Positions 51,453 to 62,344 of a stretch of DNA of 64,000 nucleotides are shown here, in pieces. Under the pieces are notes generated by a model. It had not been told where the DNA came from, did not search any database, and saw only the letters and a program-made list of their open reading frames with translations. The stretch spans positions 8,234,760 through 8,298,759 of the forward strand of contig JASKMD010000019.1 of NCBI GenBank assembly GCA_030144725.1, written 5' to 3'. Source of the stretch: Haematococcus lacustris (lineage: Eukaryota; Chlorophyta; Chlorophyceae; Chlamydomonadales; Haematococcaceae). The position numbers and the translations under genes were made by a program. Position 1 is the first letter of the stretch. Each line of letters starts with the position of its first letter.

Positions 51453-52975
51453 GATGAAGCTGGGCAAACCGCTCAAGTCGACAAAAACGTCCCGGAGCCC
51501 GGGTCCAGACCCGGACGCGGGATGCTCCGCCAGCACTTTGAACCACGACGAGCAAGTCGCGTCGCACAACACGAATGTGAACCCAGCGCCATCTTCCCTG
51601 CAACTGGTCTCGCAAGCAGTGCACAATGAGCTTGCGCAACGGGCGTTATAAGTGAAGCTATGACAAGGCACAAAATGCGGTTTTGCATCATTTGATCCCC
51701 CGTCCAACACTTTCCTGGCTCACTGTCCCACTCTATTGCTCCGCACGTCCATGTCTCCTTATCGTGTATGATGTTGAGCTTGTAATTGTCCCAACAACAG
51801 CAGAATCCCAAAGTACTAGAGCCTAAACCCTATGACCCCTATGCAACACCACCCTCGAGGCGCTCTGATATCACGAATGGGCCAAAAGGCTTCACCATGC
51901 AGCGCGGTTTCCACACCGCCAATCAATAGCAGTGCCCAGTATCCTAGGTCCGCCGCACACCAAACCATTTGTGTGGCAGGTACTGTATACAAACAATTAG
52001 CGGGGGGCCTGAATCATACAGAGGCATACAGTCATATAACAGCCGTGCAGAGATTGTGTGAAAGAGGGCATAGGCTACCGCCGGCAGCCTGGAGAGGACA
52101 GGGGTTAAGCACATGAGCACATGAGCAAGGGGCGAGGGGCGAGGGGCAGGGAGCAAGGAAGGGGGGCAGGAGCAAAGGGGGCTAGGACGAGAAGAAGTGA
52201 CGATGATGGTGGTGCTTATGGCAAGGTCGAGGGTGATGTTGCCATTGGTGGAGATGGTGGTATTACCGGTGGTGATGACGGTGTTGTTGTTGATGTAGAG
52301 GTGGTTGTGCAACTGGTCATGATGAGCGCTGACAGCGCAATGGTGGTGTGGCTTTGGGAAGCAGCATTGCTGGTGTGGGGGTGAGTTGCTGGCTGGACTA
52401 TAATCTCATCCTGTTCCTGGGGGTGCAGCTGGCCGTGTGAACATCAGTGTGTTGGCCAGCCGCTGGCGCGGAGAGCCGCGACAGTATCTGAGGCAGGGCG
52501 TATGTACGTGTTTAATGAGGCTGTAAACACCATCCCTGATAAGGGTCCTATAATCAAGCCCTTACGTTGGTACTTGTTGCCTGCCGGGCTGCTGAGGGAG
52601 GTGTTGACTCTGCTATAGATCAGGACACTTAGGTTGCCAATACTACATGACCAGCAGAAACAAAAGGTGACAATGAAACACATGCTGCTATGCGATGTGG
52701 TAGAATGCCTCGCATGTGTGCATGGATGCAGGTGGGTGGCCTAGGAGGATCCCTTGCTACCCTTGCCTAGACCTGCCCCTACACTCACTCCAATGTCCCA
52801 TCCTGAGGCAGTTGCAGGACCAGCGCTTGGGTGGGCTGACCGCTTGCTCCCAAGCGGGGAGGCAGGAAAGCAAGGGGCGACCTCCAGGCCCCTCCTCCTG
52901 CTGACAACCAGGCAGCCAGCTCAACTCATTTGTAAGTCGTGAAAGTGGTCAGCACCTTACTCTTCAGCCCGCAAA
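51453..52975. other. Spacer
   Basis: No firm gene. 52120-52330 is G-rich with GGTGGTGAT-type repeats. A plus-strand stretch at 52502-52617 (FNEAVNTIPDKGPIIKPLRW, YLLPAGLLREVLTLL, stop TAG) has protein-like composition and a possible acceptor at 52429; unidentified. Confidence 0.3.
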
Positions 52976-53395
52976 GCCAATAATGTACTCATTTACTAGG
53001 GATGGTGTCTTGTCTGTGTGGAGTAATGTGCAGAGGCATTCTACCTTTCTGTGCATCTAAAGCAGAGTAAGGCAGAAGCAGGCCCCACTTGCGGTGGTGT
53101 TTTGTCTGAGCAGTTATGTTCCCACGCACATGGCATAAGCGCCTTTCACCTACACTATTGCCTGACCCCTGCGACAGCGCTGTAGCCTAGAGTTGGCATG
53201 ACAAACATGCATTGATTGGAAGCTGATGACAACTCAAAGCTGGCTCCCAGCACACAGCAACGTGCCATATACGGCTGATTAAAATGTGCCATAAACGGCA
53301 TTGATTGTAAGCTAATGACACGTCATAGCTGGCTTCTAGCACACACTGCTGGCCAGAAACGGTTGCTGCTGTTGCTGTTGCTGCTGTTTGGCCTA
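52975..53395 (-). repeat. Family-2 Fanzor tail fragments (copy F8)
   Basis: Two partial tails: one near 52980-53060 (GTGTCTTGTCTGTGTGGAGT), and a longer one at 53085-53240 (TTTCACCTACACTATTGCC, CTGACCCCTGCGACAGCG, GTTGGCATGACAAACATGC, GCTGATGACAACTC). Parts of the second are repeated at 53288-53345. The coding end is reduced to a CTG-rich scrap near 53365. Confidence 0.5.
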
Positions 53396-53639
53396 GGGTG
53401 GTCAGACTTGCCCATGCTGTTGTGCTGGGCTTTGAGACATTTGTGACGTTTCCAAGCAACTTTGGGGTTCACTGCTCATATAAACGGAGTGATGAACTTG
53501 GAGGTGGCCTCTCAAGCAACCAACACCGCTCCTGCTCCTCAACTACAGCGCCCCGACACCCTGGATGCAGCAGGCACTTGGGCTTGGTGTGGAGGGTGGC
53601 CCCATGCCGGTGGCTAGCCCTGAGCGAGCACAATTGTTG

Positions 53640-54329
53640 TTACATAAGCGCTGATGCTGCTGGCGGGATGCATATGACGCTCAATGGCTGTGTGGCTCTG
53701 GCCAATGCTGGTATGGCTTTGCCAGCTACTGCAAGCTGCTCCAAGCTGCTCCAAGCTGCTCCAAGCTGCTCCAAGCTGCCCAAGCATGATGAGGTTGACT
53801 GGAGGTAAAGAGGGCGGTTGGGCCCCAATTTCACTCCCACCTCTGCACCCGTCCCCACTTCTCCGCTGCTGCCCCTCCCCATCCCACCTGCATCCTCGGA
53901 GGCATCAGGCCAGGTGAACCAGCCTGGAGGGGGGGCCTCCCATGGGCCCCCCGGCGCCGCGGTGACCCCCCAGTGCATGGCCAGCAGGGGGGCTGCACCC
54001 TCATGTGAGCCCGGGTCAGGGCGCGGCACAGCAACCTCTACTCCAGACGAGGGAACAGCACAGGGCTCAGGACTTGGAGCTGCAGCCAAGCCAGAGTCAT
54101 CATCACCGTCTGCACCAGCATTAGGATTGAGGGCAGGATCTGGGTCACAGCAGGCAGGCACTTGTGGAGATGAGGCGTCTTTCTCCAACACAGCAGCTGC
54201 GGCCCACTGCTGCTCTTGAGCTGCAGCAGCACCTGCTGCCACCTGCTGCCAGGGAGAGGGAGCAGGCGGGGTGGGTGGGTGGTGCCATGGACGAGGCAGC
54301 GTGGACAGCCCAATGTCTGCTCTCAGCAC
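53640..54329 (-). other. Low-complexity open frame
   Basis: A 229-codon Ala/Pro/Gly-rich frame (PSPWQQVAAGAAAAQEQQ) lies over a sequence also open on the plus strand. It includes five 12-bp CCAAGCTGCT units at 53738-53784. There is no start context, splice partner or homology that would support a gene. Confidence 0.25.
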
Positions 54330-54954
54330 CAGCTTGACTGGTGTTGGGTGAAGGGTCTGTCTTGAGGTGTGAGGCGACGGCCCTGAGTTCAGGTCCCTGG
54401 CTGCTGACCTGGCATGCCGCTAGGAGTGCTGGGGTCAAGGGGGTGGCTGGGTGAAGCAAGGGTGCTGGAGGAGCAGGGCTGCACCACCACAGCCACCAGG
54501 GTGGTGGGGCTGCCAGCAGCATCTGGGCCCTCCACTCCTGGGCGAGCAAGGCAAGCACAGCATGGATGTAAGGATGTTTACGGTTTTAGCTGGGCACGAT
54601 CTTTCTGCAAGCCGTGTGCTGATGGCTTTGAGTGTTCAAGTCTGATGCTGAGATGCAGCGATGGCATGGTCGACACATGCCATGTAATGGTAATGGTATA
54701 AACAGGAATCAAGGGTGTGCCAGTGACCTGTACCAGTCCTGCCACCCTGCACTGCCCAGCATTTTTGTGAATGCACATGTATGCAAGCATGGTGCATGGG
54801 TTGGGTGCAAGCATGCAGTGTGTGACCAGTGCCTGCTGGCTTGGCTTCTGTTGATACCCACCTGCTACCCACCAGCGGTGAGGAGGCGGCCCCACGGCTG
54901 CTGAGCCTGGCCTTCTAAGTACAGATCATAGTGCACCTGCGCAAGCAACCACAG

Positions 54955-55105
54955 CAAACCGTGCCGCTCACAGCAGGGAGTGCAGAGAGTGGGTAAGCGA
55001 AGCCTACTGCCCTGCTAGCAATGCAGGGTAGCCAAGAGGGGTGCTTGGCTAAGTAGAAAGGGCACGGAGATGGAGAGTCAGTTGGCAGGGCATCATACAT
55101 CTTCA
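54955..55105. repeat. Dispersed repeat, copy B
   Basis: Match to 33606-33755. On the minus strand this copy keeps an open frame (TVSTFFKKVKMYDALPTDS) absent from copy A, so it may retain part of an unidentified transposon protein. Confidence 0.5.
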
Positions 55106-55813
55106 CCTTCTTGAAGAAGGTGCTGACGGTTACAGCCACCACCTACCATTGCGGGCTGCTGCATGACTTTCATGTTGACATGCATACCAGACAACCAGCG
55201 CAGCAAGCTCTCCACAGCTGCGTCTTCCAGTTCCAAAAGCACTGGGTTGGGCAGAATGGGGCTCAGGGATACCGCTACTTCTCGCACCGCGCCAGCTATC
55301 ACGCATCTGCCTCTTTGTAAGCTGAATGCAGCACAGGGATGTCTGATGGCATATGCGCCCGAGAGGCGCGAAATGTGCCTATCGTAGTGAAGCGGCCGCC
55401 CCCGACAGAGCGAGCTCAGCCCCTCCATGCGTCGAGCCACCGGTGTAACAGATGCTTGCTTAAAACGCCCACAGTGCGTAGACCACGACCGTGCGCATGA
55501 TTGATGCGATGACGTCACAGATCAGCTTTCGAGTGAAATCAAGTCACAGTCGTTGCTGGTCGCAAGGGTCAGGGCATACTGATGCCGCACTTTGTACCAG
55601 GGGTCACAAGGTACCAGGTACCAGGGTCACAAGGTTGGCCATATCTTGGTGCGACACAATGGGTTTGTCCGAGATGGTTACACTGTGCTTTGCCTTGTAA
55701 TGTGTAATGTGAGCTGTAAGGACATCTCTCAGGACCTAACCAGTAGCTAAGGGCGCGTCATCAAATGCAACGGCTGTCAAAGGACGGACAGCGCACAGTG
55801 TGACAGCGGACAG

Positions 55814-55821
55814 TATAAAAG
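55814..55821 (+). promoter_or_regulatory. TATA box
   Basis: TATAAAAG, about 100 bp upstream of the ATG at 55922. A typical metaphyte/algal TATA element; the transcription start was not determined. Confidence 0.45.
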
Positions 55822-55921
55822 CCTCAGTTTGCGGCAAATTGTCATCATACTTGGCGCAGGCATACGTGCCTGCGCCGATTACTGCTCGAACCCCAAGCAG
55901 TCAGCCCGGTGTGGAAGGAGC

Positions 55922-56125
55922 ATGGAAGGTCTCAGGACCCCTAAAGCATCAGCCATTGAAGGTGAGGTCCACGATAAGCACCGCACCAACACTAGCACCG
56001 CACTACAACAGCCCCGCACTATAAGCAAAAAACCAAAAGTAGCAAAAAAAGCAAAAAAAGCACCAAAAGCAGCAAAAAATCAAAAACCAAAAGCAGCAGC
56101 GATTAATAAACTTGCGGCCCAATGA
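55922..56125 (+). CDS. Small lysine-rich protein (hypothetical)
   Basis: 67 codons from ATG to TGA. The first half is unremarkable (MEGLRTPKASAIEGEV). The second half is almost entirely Lys/Ala/Pro (KKPKVAKKAKKAPKAAK), like the tail of a linker histone, but there is no globular H1 domain and no intron. A TATA box lies at a sensible distance. It could be an H1-tail fragment or a chance frame over an A-rich stretch. Confidence 0.35.
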   Translation: MEGLRTPKASAIEGEVHDKHRTNTSTALQQPRTISKKPKVAKKAKKAPKAAKNQKPKAAAINKLAAQ

Positions 56126-56856
56126 GCTTCCTAATGGAGCTCCTTCACTACCCGAGCCCTAGAGCCATGGCGCACTTTAGGGATCTTTGCTAGTTCACTA
56201 GTGTTTGCTTGTGCGATGGTGCGAGCTTTTGATGGTGCGAGCTCATCACAGGGGGCGATTGGCGACGTCCTCGGGGGTATCCCCGACGGGTTGGACCCTG
56301 TGTAGTCGCTGGGCGCCCACATCGCTGCGTTTCTCGCACTGTGCGCGAACTTGATACCGAAAAATGTGATGAGCCCTCCTGGACCCCGACGCCGCGCTGC
56401 CCTGGCATGCGGAAATGCGATACGCGCCAAGCTGCCAAGTAGTGGAAGTGGCAGTGGCGGAAGCCTAAATTGTGGCGGGAACGAGGCAGATGACATGTAA
56501 GGCCAAGCACCTTCGATTAAAAGCAGCAGCAGCAAATGAGCCAGTATAGCACAAACTTAGCCAGTAGAGAAACTGAGCCAATAGATAAACTTAGCCAGTA
56601 GAGTCGAAACAAAAAACAGTGCCATGCACCCAACTTGCACCGACGCGCGAAGCGTGGCGTGACTCAGTCTCGTGATGTAGTGGCGTGGCGTGGTAGCATG
56701 GCGCACTGCGATGGCCTGCGGCGCACTACAAGCCTGCCTCTTTAGTGCGAACTTCGCTACGGACGCCACGGAGCGCCTCGCCACCCTGCTGTTGTAGGTA
56801 GGTCGCTGCTTGTTTACGATATCTCAATTTTCGACCTGGTGGCGGGCGGTGATCTT

Positions 56857-56989
56857 GGACAAGGCTTCAGTCTAAAATGCGAGTTTTAGGGCGCGTGGGT
56901 TACCGCGATAGCCTTCGCGACCCTTCACTAGGGCGTGGTGCGATGCGCAGGCCTGGCACGGATTGGCATGGCCAATGGCCGGGGTGACC
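56857..56989 (+). repeat. 133-bp inverted repeat, arm A
   Basis: GGACAAGGCTTCAGT ... GGTTACCGCGATAGCCTTCGC ... CACTAGGGCGTGGTGCGA ... CATGGCCAATGGCCGGGGTGACC. The reverse complement is at 62345-62477 with about 10% differences. Confidence 0.8.
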
Positions 56990-56999
56990 TAAAGCTGTT

Positions 57000-57125
57000 A
57001 GTTTTGATGAGGTGCCCAATGATCTGTTGGGAAAGTGCAACCGAGGATGCTACAACGTGTTTGTAGTAGCTGAGTGAGATTACCCACAGCCCAACATGTT
57101 CCGTGTTGAATAAGTTTTGTTGGGC
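57000..57125 (+). repeat. Family-1 Fanzor 3' tail fragment (inverted)
   Basis: CGAGGATGCTACAACGTGTTTG, GTAGCTGAGTGAGATTACCC and CATGTTCCGTGTTGAATAAG are the reverse complement of 24500-24582. Confidence 0.7.
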
Positions 57126-57757
57126 TGTAATGTGAGCTGTGGGGGTTCAGATTTTACTATTCTTCCTCTTCGTCTACCTTCTCAAAAGTCTTGTCCTTGC
57201 CCGCCTCGCAGCGCCCGTGTCACTGTCTGCAAATCATCAACCACTACCAAGCAGGGCTGCTGCGCCTCATTAGCACAGGGGCAACACTTTGAGCAGGGAG
57301 AGGAGAAGGCGTTCCGTGTCTGTGCATACACTCCCTATGTACCGTCGCACCTGTTCGCCAAAGCACATGCATCCTGCTCATCCCCAACCTGACGCAACAC
57401 CCACAATACCAAAAGTTCAGCACCCAGTGCATAGCGCCAACCTCTGCAGTTTGCAGCATAGGTTCTGTTTTTGTCGTCATGAACAAATGAACCATTCCCA
57501 GCAGGAAAGAAGGGAAGCCTTCCATGCAATGGGCATCAGCCAAGGAAGGGTGTCTGAGCCCCAACTGAAGTTTGAGCTTCTTTACCGAAGAGTCTGCTGC
57601 ACCCGCTTAAGGATAAAGAAGGCCCTTCAATTGTAGCTGAGTATCAATTGTAGCTGAGTAGTGGAACCAGCAGCCTGCTGTGCTGGTGAGGGGGTGCCTT
57701 GGATGCAGGCACCCCCTCATGATCCGCTGCACGAGGCACAGTCCAGCTCAGCACCCA

Positions 57758-60012
57758 CTAATCATCATCATCCGACTCCGCCTCCCCTTCCCGAATGTCC
57801 CTAAGCTCCGTCCCTGCCAGATTCTTGGCAACGATCTGCAACCAACACAACCAGGCCAGCCCACCCACCACCACATTATACCTTCGGCAGGCACACATGT
57901 CAAGAATCCACCTCCCACCACACCCACCACCTATGTCACTCCCCTAATCACCCATCCCACCCTCAGGGGCACACACACATACACACAACCATCAGCACAC
58001 CCCGCCGTAAACGCCACCACCACACCACACCCCACGCCCAGCAACTCTGCCCTGAAGGCTACCGCCACAGACGTTGGAAACATCAGCAGTGCATATGCCC
58101 CAGGGGCACAAGGGAATGCGCCACTGACATGCTCCTGCCGCAGCCATTGCCGCTGCCAGTGCCACTGCCAGTGCCTCCATGGCATGTGGTGAGCCGCACC
58201 TTGAGGATGAGGTAGGTCCAGTAGATGTGCAGGAGCTCCAGCAGCAGCAGCAGGGCATTGAAGATGGTGTAGTGCGGCTCCACCTTGATGCCGTGCAGGT
58301 CCGCATACCACAGCGTCTCAAGCAGAGTGCTGTGGGGACAGGTGGCACAGCAGCCACGGTCAGCAGCAGAAGTGCCAGGCAGGCTGAGGGGAAGGGCAGC
58401 AGCCCGGCCCAGAAACCTCAGCAGCTGGAGCACCAGGCTTCAACCAATCTCACAAGCAAAACCACAGCATGCAAGAGCCTGGCACTTGTTGCTTCACTGG
58501 CCCGCCTGCCAGCCAGCCACCCTGCCAGCCGTCTCCCCGCCCTGCCACACGTTGCCTGCCTGCCTGGAAAACCTACTGCAGAGCAGTTGCTACCTGCGTA
58601 TGAGGATGGCTGGAAACACGTAGTTGCGGGTGTAGATCCACACGCTGGCGAAGACCACAAAGAATGTGGTGGCTATACCTTGCCGCCGAGCGTACCTGCA
58701 ACCCGCACACACAACCCCTCTTTCAACAAATCACACCTGATCTCATCACCCTGTCACACCATATTGCTTTGTGGGGTATCAATGTGAAACACATACATGC
58801 ATGAAGCACACACACATGCTGCTCCTTTCTTCACCCTTCTCTCACTCTTATATTTCCGCTCAGGCATGTGCGGCAGCTGCATCTAAACTCTCCCTCCTGT
58901 CCCTGCACCACCCTCCCTCTGCTCCCTGGTGCACAGCAAACCTTGCCCCACCTCCCACAGCTGCTACCCACATCCCACACGCTACCGCCGCTGGACTGCC
59001 ACTAGACCTCCCCACTTGCCTCGCCAGCTTTGCAGCTTCAAGGAATATGTCTGACATGTCATGGACCAGCAGGATCATGACACCAACACGGCTGAAATTC
59101 ACATAGTAACTGTAGGCCAGGAGCACGGAGGTGGCGATGTGATGCACCAGGCTTTCTAGCCAATCTTTACGGCGAATCTACAGGATCAGCAACAAACTGC
59201 ACAGTGTTCGTAGCAAGGGAGCTAAGGACTTGCTTTCATGAGGATGGCCTGCTGCTATGAGTGCGAAAGGAGGATTGGAGAAGCTGCCAGGGGTTGGCTA
59301 TAGCTAGGGGATGTGGCTGACCTCATGGAAGATGAGGTAGTGGATGGCCTGGACGTAGAAGCCAGTTTGCATGCAGTAGAACAACAACATGCCGGGTGTG
59401 ACCAGTAGGTTGCATGGAGGAAAGTGGCTGCAGCCCACCCAGAAGTACCTGCAAGGGGCAATGCATGGGTGAAGAGTTGCTGCAAGTACTTGCTGTTAGT
59501 TGCCTGATAATGTTGCCGGCTTGCAATGCAGCCTCAGTTCAACTGCCTGGCATGCGCTGACAGGTCCCCTGGATACCTACCGTGTGTCCCAGAACCAAGG
59601 CTCCCCAATGCTGATGCCAATTGCAATAGAAGTGAACAGGATGTAGATAGTCAATTTCCAGCAAGACTCGTTCCATTTGCGCACGCGCTCCTCTTGCACC
59701 TTGCTCAAGGCTTTACCGCTGCCAGCCTTGCCGAACATGATAGCCCTGCCAACAGGCTGCGCGCATCGCACCGTGAGCTTGAAGTCTGCCCGCCAGGCTG
59801 CACCTGGGACGACACCTGGCACTTACCTCGTACACTCGAGAGCGTAGTAGACCACGAAGCAAGGGAAACGACACAGCAAACACGGCAGCGAGACCATAGT
59901 CGGCCCATTTGCTACCCAGCAGCCAAGTCTGTTCTGGATCTGGCGGACCCCGCGCTTCGGTGGAATAGTGTGGTTCGAGCCAGGTGAGGTGCTGCCGCAC
60001 GAAAGCCTCCAT
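57758..60012 (-). CDS. LAG1: Ceramide synthase (LAG1/TLC family)
   Basis: Seven exons: 59827-60012, 59581-59756, 59322-59448, 59020-59177, 58594-58695, 58200-58329 and 57758-57835. All phases match and they total 957 bp (318 residues plus stop TAG). ATG at 60012. The enzyme N-acylates sphingoid bases with acyl-CoA in the ER membrane. The TLC/Lag1 core is in exon 4: DWLESLVHHIATSVLLAYSY, with His175-His176, and VHDMSDIFLEAAK, with Asp203 and Asp206. Several hydrophobic helices flank it (LTIYILFTSIAIGISIG, TIFNALLLLLELLHIYWTYL). The C-terminus is acidic (GEAESDDDD), as in eukaryotic homologues. Intron 4 uses a GC-AG donor (AG|GCAAGT). The length is normal for the family and no damage is visible. 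Confidence 0.92.
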
Positions 60013-60648
60013 CCCTATAGGCAGTGGCTGCAAATTTCAGAATACTGCAGGATTCTGATTGCTGATAGTTAATTGCTGTTTCCCTACTTTGGGTCTGGTC
60101 TAGCGTATTTAGGAGCTCCTGGAAACCATTAGCCAAAACGGAAACTCGTATATTTGAATGTTATTGTCAGAGCCCCAAGCGACGCCAGCCCCACAGCTTG
60201 GATCGGCGCCCGCCATGATCCGACCTTTACGCGACCGAGCGTTTGTAATACTTATGCACGCCGATAGCCGTAATTAGTGTCTCAATCTGCGCGTGACAAG
60301 CCAGCTGCACGAATGCAGGACTGTGCTTGCATGTTGCATGCATTTCTTTGGACTCCACTCTACATGCTACCTGATTCTACTTCGAATTATACTTCCCACA
60401 CGTGACCGGTGAGGTGCCCTAGGTCAACATTGAGTTCTTCCAGCACAAGCATAAACACACCCAAACCAGTACGCTGGCTCGTGCTGGCCACAGGACTGCC
60501 TACTGATTGAGAATCTTGATATCTATGGATGCAGGCAAGCAAAACTCATTCAACAGGTTTGACTGTGGGTAATCTCACTCAGCTACTCACTGAAGCATCC
60601 TCGGTCGCACCCTTGATGACTACCATCCCCACGCCGGTGGCACTGGTT
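60013..60648. other. Upstream region of the ceramide synthase gene
   Basis: Contains its promoter by position; no clear TATA box. 60545-60640 is another family-1 Fanzor tail fragment (CTGTGGGTAATCTCACTCAG, CATCCTCGGTCGCACCCTTG). Confidence 0.35.
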
Positions 60649-60651
60649 CAA

Positions 60652-61451
60652 AACATAAAGCGGATCATAGCTTCAGGGGGTGACTAGTCCCTAGTAAAGA
60701 TTCCCTACTGTGCCGCCCACCATTACAGCGATACAGCGCTGCCAAACAAGGATTCGAGTTCCTTCACATCGTCGCCAAGCTGCCTGCACCATAAGGAAGC
60801 TCGCGCTGCCATGTTTGCCGGACTTCGGTGGTGTGCGCCACCGACATGTCGTGCATCGCTAACGGATAGCCAAGGACGTAGCTCACCAGTGTAGCTAACC
60901 ACGGTCTGTGATTGGGACACATCCGGGGTCACATGTGTCTGCCCGCATCGAATGACTCCGATGGCAATTCCAGTCTTACATGAAACGCGCGTTATCACTA
61001 GGGCGCGACCGATCATATGACTTGCTGAGGAATTGGTCATATGACTGAATATGATGGCTTAAAGATGTGATATGACCGGGTCTGTAGTCAAGAGGACAAT
61101 GTAGCAGATTGCCACACTAACTCACCTGGGAACCCCGGGTTTTACGTCCTCCAAACCAGCACCACTCTCAGTTGTAGTTAGTAACACTCCTCTACTCTCC
61201 GTCAAACTAGATCACGGTTGAGACCATGGTTGAAACCAGGTTGAGACCACGGCAATGAGGTTACGGAGTTTTGCGAGTTTTGGCTTAATTATATTTCATC
61301 ATATTCCATCATGCTTGATCATATTAAAGATTATTTCGGGCGCGCCTTAGTTATCACATTGCAGCAGACGCAACAAACGTTACATCAAATGATTAAGTAG
61401 ATGGGTTGCAGTTGCATGAAGATTACCATCCCCTTGTTGTGAACGCCTGAC
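60652..61451 (-). repeat. Long inverted repeat, arm B, interrupted by a hAT-like MITE
   Basis: Reverse complement of 48996-49430. The homology is continuous on both sides of the 60999-61349 insertion. Confidence 0.8.
60991..61357. mobile_element. hAT-like MITE with 8-bp target duplication
   Basis: A 351-bp insertion (60999-61349) lies between two copies of GTTATCAC (60991-60998 and 61350-61357). The ends are imperfect inverted repeats: TAGGGCGCGACCGA on the left and TAAGGCGCGCCCGA as the complement of the right. An 8-bp duplication and TA(G/A)GG ends point to the hAT superfamily. There is no coding capacity. The paralogous site near 49095-49115 carries a single AATATCAC, an unoccupied site. 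Confidence 0.85.
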
Positions 61452-61760
61452 CTAGACCACTGGGCACCTCATCAAAACCAACAGCTTAATGTTTGTGTAA
61501 GGCTAAGACCCTGTGTAAACCACTAGGGCTTGAGCATTATTGCGGGCCCGGCCATCCATGCAACCCGGTGCAGCCGCTGCCTGCCCTTGGGCAGCCGGTC
61601 ATTGACCCGCCCTGCTGGTACTCCGTGCCAACGGTGGGCAGAGCCTCCAAGCCAGGGGGCGCTGCACGCTCTTCCCAATGCGCTGGAAGTCCAGGCGTCC
61701 GTTGGTGTCCCGGTCCAGCCACCGGGGGGCCTAGGGGGGCCTAGGGTGGTGGGACTGGGC
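61440..61760 (-). pseudogene. Fanzor/TnpB-like remnant, family 1 (copy F9)
   Basis: Minus-strand trace of the RuvC-III region (reads RWLDRDTNGRLDFQRIG with frame breaks), followed by the start of the family-1 tail (GCCCTAGTGGTTTACACAGG, GATGAGGTGCCCAG). Heavily decayed. Confidence 0.5.
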
Positions 61761-61789
61761 CAGGCGCAGCAGGGAGGGGCTGGTCTTCG

Positions 61790-62310
61790 GCTTTCTACCT
61801 TTGGAGGTTGGCTTGTATCCATCCAAGCCCTGCCTCCTCAGTGTAACAACTACAACTGCAACCAGCCGGGCAGGAGGCTGGACAAAGACTGCAATGCAGC
61901 GCTCAACATGCAGCGCATTGGGTGAGCAGGTGTCACCCACTGGAGCTGTGCTGATGGCCAGAGGAGGCAGCTCTGCCAGCCAAGGGCAGGGAATACCCAG
62001 GTCTGGGCCACAAGCGGGTACAAGACAAGCTACCCAAGGACCAGCACCAGCAGCAGCAGCCTGCTGGGGCATAGTAGTGTGTGTCCCCCTTTGAACTGTC
62101 GTCAGCTTACAATCAGTGCATGCAGGTCATGCCAAATCTAGACTGTAGCCCTCAGAGTCGGGCAATAGTGTAGGTGGTAGACGCCCATGTGCCATGTGCC
62201 GTGTGCATGGGAGCATAACTCTACACAGCCCCTTGACACCATCCTGAGTGGTCCTGCTTGTGGTCCCTAGTGGTTGGAACTCCTAGTGAGGGACGAGGGG
62301 GCTACCCTAC
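61790..62310 (+). mobile_element. Fanzor/TnpB-like remnant, family 2 (copy F10)
   Basis: Plus strand, head to head with F9. GRRLDKDCNAALNMQRIG at about 61868-61921 is the RuvC-III block with Lys for Arg in DRD. The coding tail is frame-shifted and ends near 62073. The noncoding tail has CTTACAATCAGTGCATGCAG, TAGTGTAGGTGGTAGACGCC, ATAACTCTACACAGCC and CTAGTGAGGGACGAGGGG. Confidence 0.55.
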
Positions 62311-62344
62311 GGATTCAACCCTGGAAGTACTTAGGATTAGCAAT

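Larger units (their letters stand above)
56126..57757. other. Spacer with repeat fragments
   Basis: Contains the 133-bp inverted repeat arm (56857-56989) and a reversed family-1 Fanzor tail (57000-57125). A minus-strand exon-like stretch ends near 57338 at a GTGCGA donor (FPAGNGSFVHDDKNRTYAAN, WRYALGAELLVLWVLRQVG). Its gene is unidentified and it lies beyond the 3' end of the ceramide synthase gene. Confidence 0.35.

Noticed and set aside
53640..54558. Overlapping low-complexity frames on both strands as genes
   Set aside because: Both strands are open because of GC-rich repeat composition; no splice, start or homology evidence.
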